Source: Candolleomyces eurysporus
Lineage: Eukaryota > Basidiomycota > Agaricomycetes > Agaricales > Psathyrellaceae
Direction of reading: 5' to 3'
Length of the DNA: 12,545 nt
NCBI GenBank assembly: GCA_027579435.1
Contig: JANBPK010000242.1
Coordinates: 1-12,545 of the forward strand
Under the pieces are notes generated by a model. That model saw only the letters and a program-made list of their open reading frames with translations. It had not been told where the DNA came from and searched no databases. The position numbers were made by a program, and so were the translations under genes. Numbering within the stretch: position 1 is the stretch's first letter; each line of letters opens with the position of its first letter. Below are positions 1-7,763 of this stretch, one piece after another.

Positions 1-276
1 AAAAGGAAAGACTCGCAGCCTGTCGAGGACGAAGAGGGAAAGGGGAAAGCCTCGCAGCCTGTCGAGGACGCACCATTGGGCGAAGGGAGTAGAAAGGGGA
101 AGGGAAAGGTCTCAGAGCTTGACGAAAGGCACTATGATTTGTCGAAGGCGACTGAAGGGACTGGGAAGGAGAAGGTACCTATGGAGCAGTTGTATTCGTG
201 CAGCGACAGTGATGAGAGCAAGACCGTGCGTTCTCCTGCTACTCTTAGACGACACGTTGCCATGGACGAGGATTAA
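1..276 (+). CDS. C-terminal fragment of an unidentified low-complexity protein (5' end outside window)
   Basis: The frame beginning at base 1 is open without interruption to a TAA at 274-276, giving about 91 residues that continue to the left of the window. The first part is rich in Lys, Gly and Glu. It holds two copies of a 13-residue period whose shared core reads SQPVED, followed by Glu/Gly/Lys-rich stretches. The last 40 residues are less repetitive and include a Ser/Asp/Glu-rich segment (residues SDSDES) that resembles an acidic phosphorylation site cluster. I recognise no domain. The in-frame DNA repeat and charge bias favour a real protein tail, but low-complexity frames can stay open by chance. 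A TTG at 76-78 is not a credible start, because the frame is open upstream of it. The satellite array begins about 100 bases after the stop. Confidence 0.4.
   Translation, partial: KRKDSQPVEDEEGKGKASQPVEDAPLGEGSRKGKGKVSELDERHYDLSKATEGTGKEKVPMEQLYSCSDSDESKTVRSPATLRRHVAMDED
12..70 (+). repeat. 39-bp tandem repeat inside the left-edge reading frame
   Basis: An identical 20-base segment occurs at 12-31 and again at 51-70, so the period is 39 bases or 13 codons. The period keeps the frame, so the repeat is expressed as a repeated 13-residue block with the core SQPVED. Further copies may lie to the left of the window. Confidence 0.75.
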
Positions 277-369
277 TTGTGCTCGATTACTTCTTTTGTT
301 ATACCTTATGCATACAAGCTATGTATCTGCTGCTTCTCGCTCTGTTGCCTATAGATGCCAGTTTTGCCT

Positions 370-2084
370 TCCAACAACACGTCGGAAGGTAAAATCACCT
401 TTCACAGTTGTGTTAAGTGAGTGTCAGAAGAGAATCTGCGTTCCAAAAAGTAGTATGGACGGTGACTTCGAAAGAAACTGCGTGGAAGGTGATATTACCT
501 TCCAACAACATGTCGGAAGGTAAGAACACCTTCCACATTCGTCTTAGGTGAGGGTCAGAAGGGAAACCTGCGTTCCAGGGAGGGGTACGGACGGTGACTC
601 TACCTTCCATCATCGTGTCATGTGAGGTTCGGAAGGGGAGTTAGCATTCCAGGGAGGGTATGGACGGTGACTCCAGGTTTCAACAACATCTCATAAGGTA
701 AAAACACCGTCCACCCGCGTCTTAGGTAGCACATGGAAGAGGGATCGGCGTTCCAGGAAACAGTATGGAAGATGATTTCTCCTTCCAACACGACGTCGGA
801 AGGTAAGATCACCTTCCACATTCGTCTTAGGTGAGTGTCGGAGGGGAGACTTGCGTTCCAAGGAGGGTACGGACGGTGACTCTACCTTCCACCCTCGTGT
901 CATGTGAGGTTTGGGAGGCGAATTTGCGTTCCAAGGAGGGGATGGATGGTGACTCTACCTTCCACTCTCGTGTCAGGTGGGATGTGGAAGGGGTATTCGC
1001 ATTCCAGGAAACTGCGTGGAAGGTGATGCTAGCTTCAGCCAACACGTCGGAAGGCAAGAACACCTTCCACAGTTTGTTAGGCGGGGATCGGAAGGGAGAC
1101 TTGCGTTCCAGGGAGGGGNACGGACGGTGACTCTACCTTCCACGCTCGTGTCATGTGAGGTTCGGAAGGGGAGTTAGCATTCCAGGGAGGGTATGGACGG
1201 TGATTTCACCTTTCAACAACACCTGGGAGGTAAAAACACCGTCCACCCGCGTCTTAGGTAGCACATGGAAGAGGGATCGGCGTTCCAGGAAACAGCATGG
1301 AAGGCGACTTCTCCTTCCAACACGACATCGGAAGGCAAGATCACCTGCCACAGTTGTGTTAGGTGAGTGTCGGAAGGGGAACTTGCGTTCCAAGGAGGGT
1401 ACGGACGGTGACTCTACCTGCCACTCTCGTGTCGGGTGGGATGTGGAAGGGGTATTAGCATTCCAGGAAACTGCGTGGAAGGTGATGCTAGCTTCCACCA
1501 ACACGTCGGAAGGCAAGAACACCTTCCACAGTTTTGTTAGGCGAGGATCGGAAGGGAGACTTGCGTTCCAGGGAGGAGGACGGACGGTGACTCTACCTTC
1601 CACCCTCGTGTCATGTGATGGTCGGAAGGAAGCTTACGTTCCAGGGAGGGGTACGGATGGTGACTTCACCTTCCACCCTAGTGTTGGTTAGGATGTGGAA
1701 AGGGGATTTGCGTTCCAAGAACCGTTGTGGAAGGTGATGCTGCCTGCCAAGAACACGTCGGAAGGTAAGATCACCGTCCACAGTTGTGTTAGTTGTGGGT
1801 CGGAAGGGAAACTCGCATTCCAAGGAAGGTATGGACGGTGACTTCACCTTCCACCCTCGTGTCGGGTAGGACGTGGAAGGGGTATTCGCATTCCAGGAAA
1901 CGGTGTGGAAGGTGATGCTGCCTTCCAACTCGACGTCGGAAGGTAAGAACACCTTCCACAGTCGTGTTGGGTGAGCATCGGAAGGGAAACCCGCATTCCA
2001 AGGAGTGGGATGGACGGTGATTTCACATTCCATCCCCGTGTCATGTGAGGTTTGGAAGGGGAATTAGCATTCCAAGGAGGGTAT
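370..2084. repeat. Satellite-like array of GGAAGG/CCTTCC hairpin modules, younger part
   Basis: The region is a tandem array with no sustained reading frame. A recurring anchor (G-C/A-G/A-TTCC, read as GCGTTCC or GCATTCC) starts near 438, 570, 644, 748, 853, 926, 999, 1103, 1177, 1280, 1385, 1458, 1563, 1636, 1710, 1815, 1888, 1993 and 2067. Apart from the first step (132), every spacing is either 73-74 or 103-105. The long unit contains one more hairpin module of about 30 bases than the short one. Typical modules are GGAAGG-8 nt-CCTTCC (around 1918) and GGAAGGT-6 nt-ACCTTCC (around 516 and 1938). The short unit carries an imperfect GGACGGT...ACCTTCC version. The 104-base length is not a multiple of 3, so translations change frame from unit to unit, which argues against coding. 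The array is too large and too regular for chance. I do not recognise the family. Confidence 0.9.
570..1562. repeat. Higher-order tandem duplication within the array (533 nt and 460 nt copies)
   Basis: Anchor spacings and sequence show that 570-1102 is followed by a second copy at 1103-1562. Matching anchors are 532-533 bases apart at the left (570/1103, 644/1177, 748/1280, 853/1385) and 459-460 apart at the right (999/1458, 1103/1563). The second copy is therefore shorter by exactly one 73-74 base unit. Distinctive segments, such as the one around 700-765 with GTCCACCCGCG followed by TAGCACATGG, recur around 1235-1297. This points to unequal exchange or replication slippage in multi-unit blocks. 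Confidence 0.8.
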
Positions 2085-2690
2085 GGAAGGTGGGATTTCA
2101 CTCAGAACCTGTCTCTGACTGCAAGATCACCGTCCATCTTATACCTCGTCACCCGCCGAAACGTGTTTCTAGCGTTCTTAAGATGTTTCGGAAGGCGGAA
2201 TCTCGTTCCGAACTCGACACCGACTGCTAAAGCACATTCCAATCTAGACCTCGACCCCTACCGGAACGCGTTTTCAGCGTCCCTCAAAATTTCTGGAAGG
2301 TAGGGTTTCATTCCTAACCTGTCCCTGAATGCTGAAACCGCTTCCAAGCTATACCCGTCGGATTTCCAGGAAGGTAATTTATCATTCCGACGCCATGACA
2401 GGTCGCAGATTGGAGACCCAAACCCCTTACTGGTCACAAGGAAGGTTTCTCTACCGCCCGAACCCATCCCAATTTGGAGAGTTTTTTGACTATTTGGGAT
2501 GACCGTGGAAGGCCCTGCTGCCTTCCAGACTGACAGAAGGCAGACTTACTTCCCATACCAGTACCCCTCTGGACCCCGGGGAACGCAATTATGCATTCCA
2601 ACCTGCCGTCTGACAGCCAGGCAGCATTCCACCCACCTGATTAAATTCATTCCATATGAGAGGTGGAAGGCTGTACGACCTTCCACCATA
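2085..2690. repeat. Diverged, older continuation of the hairpin array
   Basis: GGAAGG motifs start at 2085, 2190, 2295, 2369, 2440 and 2507, with spacings of 105, 105, 74, 71 and 67. These match the two unit lengths of the array to the left, although the sequence between the motifs has changed strongly. TTCC-type partners occur between them (for example around 2206, 2247, 2312, 2342, 2383, 2521 and 2597). The conserved spacing suggests decayed copies of the same repeat. No gene is visible. Confidence 0.65.
2662..2687. repeat. Perfect hairpin at the right edge of the array
   Basis: GGTGGAAGG at 2662-2670 and its exact reverse complement CCTTCCACC at 2679-2687 are separated by 8 bases. It is one of the best-preserved hairpin modules and marks the last recognisable unit. 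Low-complexity sequence (ACTACACTACACTC) follows. Confidence 0.75.
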
Positions 2691-3863
2691 CTAGTACTAA
2701 CACTATTGTAACTACACTACACTCAGCTCTGACTACACCATAGTCAACACTACAAATATTGAAGCTCACGTGGTCTGCGTCACCGCAAGGTGCCACCGGT
2801 TGCACTATGTTAGTGCAACCGGTGACACCACTTTGGTGCAACCAGCGTCCCCACGCCTATCTGGGCGTCGCAGAGGAAGGCAACCGAGTATCTGGCTGGC
2901 GTTCTTTCAAAATTTGAATCTCCGCTCTTGGCGACGTCCATCCGAATCATCTGTACCCGCTCCCTCTTCGTCTAGCGTCTTATTCAGCGTCAGATCACCC
3001 CAAAGAGACGGTGAGTCTCGAATACGGTTTCTCCTCTTATACAGCGGCATCCAGGAATTCAACAGCTCTACACTTGGGGATCATCTCAACGCCTCAGATA
3101 ATCTTAGCCGCCCCATTAAGCCTCATCTAGCTTCCAACAACATTTCGCGGAATTTCAGCTATTTCTCTGGCTCAGAAACCTAGTCAAATTTTTGACACGC
3201 CACCCACCCTGCATCTCATGCTTTGATCTTCAGCGGTGCCAACGTCCTTCGCTCAAAATTTCTCGACCAGCGTTAACGTGTCAGACGTACTACGAACCGT
3301 CCTCGATGCACTCGCGAAATCTGCAGTTCTACCATTGACCGAAGGAAATCACCTCAAGCTGCGAATTGCTTCCTTCAGGTCCTTTTCAAGGCTTTGAGAA
3401 ATGCCTTTTGGATGATACCCAAGCCCTCACCGTCTTCCAACTCTCCTACACTACTGTAGATCCCGCCAATCCTCAGTGAAAACATCGGTAATTGCAACAG
3501 ACCCGCTTCATCATTTCGCGTGGATTCGACGGAGAGCTTAACGCATTCCCGGTCTCCGCATTCCTCTCCAACCCCCAATATCTGTGCCACGGGGAGTACC
3601 TCGAAGAACGTGTCATGGGTGGCTGAGCATCTGAGAGTGGCTATCCAGCATCGGGCTCAGATGGACCATCGTAAAATAGCTTTATCTGCGCCACTCAAAG
3701 GAAGATGCCTTGGGCAGTGGAAATCCGGCGTAGGGAGGTTTAGGGAAAGAAAAGCGGGTGCCGGCATGATAGGTCAGTTACTTCCGAATATTTTTTTTGA
3801 ATTTCCAACGATCTAAACGCTACATGCTAGAACACAATTTTACAATGCGGCAAAACTGAACGT
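2691..3863. other. Gene-poor stretch between the array and the DUF4238 gene
   Basis: Apart from the inverted repeat at 2789-2829, I see no feature that can be supported. Two + strand frames (137 codons at 2770-3183 and 98 codons at 3520-3816) and one minus frame (71 codons at 3375-3590) are open. None has a recognisable domain or convincing exon continuation. The right end should contain the 3' untranslated region of the minus-strand gene ending at 3864. A decayed gene cannot be excluded. Confidence 0.5.
2789..2829. repeat. Long inverted repeat, 19-bp arms with a 3-nt loop
   Basis: The left arm 2789-2807 and right arm 2811-2829 are reverse complements apart from one position (2793 against 2825). 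The inner 14 bases pair perfectly (CACCGGTTGCACTA against TAGTGCAACCGGTG). A partial third copy (GGTGCAACCAG) follows at 2835-2845. The element differs in sequence from the neighbouring GGAAGG modules. It may be the end of a small transposon, a regulatory hairpin or a recent palindromic insertion, and the sequence does not decide between these. Confidence 0.8.
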
Positions 3864-6800
3864 TCATATAGGTAAAGGAATCCTTAGGTTCCCCTCGCTG
3901 TCCTCCCACGGTAAAGGAACCAACAATGACGCCGTCGTGAACAACGCCAAGTAGAGGAATAAACCTGCTTGTAGAAGATACCCAACAAATGCTGGAGCTG
4001 TAAACACGACTCGCCCACGGTCCTGCGGATCCCTCATACCCCTTGCAACCAACGCATACTGACGTGTACTCTCCCCCCAAACTGCCAACTCGAATAAGAA
4101 GAGCGCCATCAAAGCCAACGCCCCAATGAAGTACGCCACTGCTCGTAGAAGCATCAGGGGAATATACACCAGCTTTCTCAAGTCGGGTGACAGCGCATCC
4201 CATTGGAGTAGTGGCGGATTATTCTTTGGAGCAAATTCATGGCCGACCGACTTTTCGAGGTCTCCCTCCGGGAAAGCGCCAATTTTCAACATCGTTTCTT
4301 CCACCACCTCTCCATCTGTAAGCTCAGCCTCCTCAAACACACCAGCCCTGGTCTCCTCGAGCTTCGTCGGTGGCCCAACGGCTTCGATGAACGTGACGGA
4401 GCTGCACAAGGATGCGGCCGTATTCGGGTCCACCTCCAGCAATACCTTCAAGCACGCGACCACTGTCACCTCTTCAAGAATCCTCGGCGACGGCGTACCT
4501 TCCCCATCCCCCACGGTTCCAAGTCCTAGAGCCTCGAAGTGGAGAGAGACCATTGTGAAGAGACGGTTGGCATCCTCGGAGCTCAAAGAGTCGACGAGCT
4601 TCGTGTGGGTTCCCGGACTAAATTTGATCACTGAACTCCGCCCTCCTTCTGCCCGTTCATCCGTACGATGCTGGACCCTCTCCCGGACTGCATTGGCCAT
4701 GCTTTCGACTTTGGACATGCGTTCCGCGACTAAACGGACCAGAGGGTGGAGAGTGTTTGTCAGGGGTGGAAAGAGCCGGTGAACGTACAGGGCCCGTTCG
4801 TACTCATTTTCGAATGTGACTGAGCCCTCGAAGACGTCGAGGAGCATGTCGTCGAAGGCCGAGTCCAACTCCGAGAACGCGCCCCCTACAGAGTCTGTGC
4901 CAAGCTCTCTGGGTAGCAAGAGGCCACCTAAGCTGTGTGTCGATGGTCGTGAAGACTTCGAGGGGGAGAAGGGTGATGACGGTGGGGATGAAGGGGGAGA
5001 GGAAGTGGTATTGGCGTTCAGTCCCGAATGGAAGGCGCCCGGCCCATTATCGTGCATGGGATTAATCTCCTGGATCTTTCCAACACGGGAGTCACCAGGC
5101 TGTTCGAGCGACGTGATCAACTCTATGAACGAAACAGAACTACACAACGAAGCAGCCAGGTTCGGATCTACCTCGAGCAATAGCTCCAAATACGCTACCA
5201 TCGTCACTTGCTCAAGGATCTTCTGCGACTCCGTACGCTCTCCCTCCCACTGCTGGCCCACCCACCCAAGACCCAGAGAGTCGACGTGGAGAGCGAGCAC
5301 CTCGAGAAGATGCTTGCTCTCTTCTTCGCCCAGAGAGTTGACGAGCTTCGCGGGCGTCCCTAAAGGAAATTTCACCTCAAGTCTATCCCTACCACCGTCG
5401 GCCATCATCTCCCGAACGAATTTAATGAAATTTTTGGCTTGAGCCATTCGCTCCGCGGTGAAATGAACCAAGGGATGGACAGTTGATGATAGAGGCGGGA
5501 AGTTACCATGAATATATCGGGCGCGAAGGTACTCGGTTTTGAAAGTCACGGAGCCTTCGAGAATACCTTGGAGAAAGCTGTCAAAGATCACGTCTTTGGA
5601 GGTCCAATCCAACTCGGAGAATGGTCTACCAGAGCCGCCGAGGCCTACTAAACGCGAGAAGACTTCCTCGGGCAGCAGGAGGTTGTGCAAGCCGAGTCTG
5701 ACCCGGGGTCGGCGAACGAAAGTAGGGGTGGGCGTGGTGGTATTACCCAACTCTGGAGTGCTGGCCTCAGGTTGGGAGGTGCCACTGGGAAGGTTGCTGC
5801 TTGCGCCGGATTGGAGGCACCTGACCAATCCCGCGATGGCCTGCCGATTCTTCTTCAGGAAGGGTCCTTCGGGGGTGTCGTACCGCTGTGCCGTGGGGAG
5901 CATCGCATCCCTGGACGCAAACACCAACAGCCCGTCAGCTTGAAGATTCTCAAGGACGACCTGATTAACAAGGTACGTCTGGTCGACCGTCAGTCTGTTG
6001 ATCCTGAACGTGAACCGATCGTTGTCGGAATTAGGCGACTGGAGGTGACGTCGTAATGCGTCGGATCGATCGTTCGGACTTGCATGCTCATCCCTCAAAA
6101 CATGGGGACCTCGGTTGTAGACCGTTTGGGGAAACCCCAGAGGATGATTACTCAAGGTGCTGTCCTCGAATTCAGGAGGGAAAGCTCTCGACATGTTGAC
6201 TTTCAGGACCATCGTGATCTTGGGGCTGATAACATATATTTTGAATAGACCCGGCGACCCTGCCAACATTCCTTCCCATAACCCATAAGAATTACGTCCC
6301 AGGACGAATTCGGAGTCTTCGTGCGCCTTCCATATTCCCAGGTAGTAGTTGTTGGTGAAGGACTCGTACGCCAGGGCGTGCCACTGGTGAGAAGGGATAC
6401 CAACGTCCGTTTCGCCGATCCGTGGAAATGGTCCGTGTTCTGGGCATTGCTTTGCGTGGTTGAGAATTTCAGAATGCTTGGTAAAGAGGTAGTAATGGAG
6501 CCCATTCAACCAAATCTCCTTGTCGGTCGTGTACCCTTTGGTTTTTTTGAGGTGACGGATCCATTGACGGACATTCGCATTGTGAGGATGGTCCTCCTGG
6601 AAGTACGTCTTCTCGATGGCACTGCTTCGGTAATGCATAAGGAAGATGAATTTACGGAGCAACTGGAGGTCGCTCCTGGGGAGTGTAAATGTCTGGTTGG
6701 ATGACCGACGTCCGGCAGCGACGTGCAGTTCCCTGATGACCCGTGCTGCCTTTCCCTCCAGCTCGGACAGTTTCTTCTCCAAGTGCTCCAGGTCCTCTTG

Positions 6801-7101
6801 GTTACTAGCGTCTTGGTAAAGGTTCATCACTCCAAAAGTGCTTACAATTGGTACGGGTATGATTGATCTCGACTTCAGGTCGAAGACCGAGATAGTCTCG
6901 GGATCTGGTTGACCCTTCTTTCTCGCCTTCCTCGCCTCCCGCTGCCTCTGCTTCTTTGTTCTGCAGCAAATGTAAGGGGTCGATAGCTCCTATTGATGCC
7001 TTTATCCCCACTCACTTTGGTATGGAAGGCTCAGGGGAAGTTGTGTCTTCCGGAATGAATCCTCGAAGGATGAATCGTGGAATGTAGTGGTGGTAGGGCA
7101 T
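3864..7101 (-). CDS. DUF4238 protein with two copies of a novel domain and a C-terminal membrane region (1060 aa)
   Basis: The coding sequence is complement(join(3864..6960,7016..7101)), 1060 residues. The 55-nt intron (6961-7015) has donor GTGAGT and acceptor CTGCAG and splits a Lys codon. I chose the start because MPYHHYIPRF is the usual N-terminal opening of DUF4238 proteins (the HYIPRF motif) and the ATG has an A at -3. Domains: DUF4238 at about residues 4-385, with a basic Lys/Arg segment at 30-45, the GVMNLYQD block at about 72-79, LRKFIFLMHYR at about 130-140 and SYGLWEG at about 253-259; repeat A at about 453-644; a Ser/Pro-rich linker at about 674-705 (PPSSPPSSP); repeat B at about 706-888; membrane segments at about 959-987 and 1020-1044. 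The function of DUF4238 is unknown. The repeats match nothing I recognise. The membrane segments imply anchoring to a membrane, with the large N-terminal part probably cytosolic because there is no signal peptide. A partial paralogue lies at the right edge of the window. The long second exon is uninterrupted, and the intron junction fits the family perfectly, so the model is strong. Confidence 0.9.
4383..5690 (-). repeat. Intragenic duplication: two copies of a ~190-residue domain (A 5115-5690, B 4383-4931)
   Basis: Copy A (residues about 453-644) and copy B (about 706-888) align along their length. Both have an LLLP opening, then FSELD, then an acidic segment ending EGSVTF, EY.RA.Y.H..FPPL, HPLV...AERM, a variable segment, KF..GT..KLV.SL, an LGLG segment, an ILE.VT block and finally DPN.AASLCSSV.FIE. 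Roughly half or more of the aligned residues agree. Copy A keeps a W-G-W pattern after LGLG that is shortened in copy B. The pattern of regularly spaced hydrophobic residues suggests a mostly helical domain, which is inference only. Confidence 0.85.
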
Positions 7102-7763
7102 GTTACAATCGACACTGGTATTGGAGTCGGAGAGATTCAAAGCTCGACAGCACTGCTGGTTCCGTTGAGAACGAGGTGGTGGTAAGCTGAGGACCGCATC
7201 CGCAGCGAGTGGCTCGTTCATACATTGCGACCTCGTGTAAAACACGATGCGGCCCAGTCCTCCAGCTTTCAATTGAATGCCGGCATATGTAAGGGCCGAG
7301 TCTGCTTGAACGCGCATATGAGTGGCACCAGCAACCAGTGGAAGCGTGACAAATTGGATACATCCAACATTTCGTATCAGTTGCTCTACATCAACGTTTT
7401 CAGCTCTTAGCTTACCAACGGAGGAATCCATGAAGAGTGGTTCCGCAGTCTGATGCGCGAAATCGATAGTATTCGAGATTTCGCCATTGCCTCGTCTCGA
7501 GAATCGAAGCCAAGATCGCTCTGTCGTGATACGAAAGGCATTTCGCGATTGGGAAGTCGCGAGAGGAGAGAGCTGAGGAAAAATATGGAGGTTTCCGACA
7601 AAGTTTCTTTGGATAAAGCTCCTGGTCGGTGTCGCAAATCAGTCTGGATTTAATGTATCTCAAAGGAACAACGGATGAGTATATATTGCAACACATTATT
7701 TGTCTACCTCGCGTTTGAACACCCTAATCCAAGCCATACTTGCATTTGGGAGAGAATGGAGGC
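7102..7763. other. Intergenic stretch between the GMC oxidoreductase and DUF4238 genes
   Basis: This holds the 3' end of the oxidoreductase transcript and the promoter and leader of the DUF4238 gene, both on the minus strand. The minus frame of DUF4238 exon 1 stays open upstream to an ATG at 7429-7431, adding 110 codons before the chosen start. The added residues do not resemble any part of a DUF4238 protein that I know. An AT-rich TATATATT-like tract lies near 7679-7687. No separate gene is supported. Confidence 0.5.

Noticed and set aside
370..2084. CRISPR array
   Set aside because: Units are long, diverged and of two lengths, without identical repeats separated by unique spacers, and the surroundings are fungal.
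119..2303. Many short open frames on both strands in the repeat array
   Set aside because: They are frame shadows of the tandem repeat, change frame between units and show no domain or start context.
3220..3590. Possible remnant of an NLR-like gene on the + strand
   Set aside because: A short Leu/Ala-rich helix-like segment is present, but stops interrupt all frames and no NACHT or other motif can be seen.
3820..4203. 127-codon minus frame
   Set aside because: It overlaps the C-terminal coding part of the DUF4238 gene in another frame and has no similarity to known proteins.
4126..5943. Long + strand frames opposite the DUF4238 gene (4126-4782, 4816-5442, 5539-5943)
   Set aside because: They are antisense shadows. 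The minus frame has clear family motifs and a paralogue, and the + frames break at different places in the two copies.
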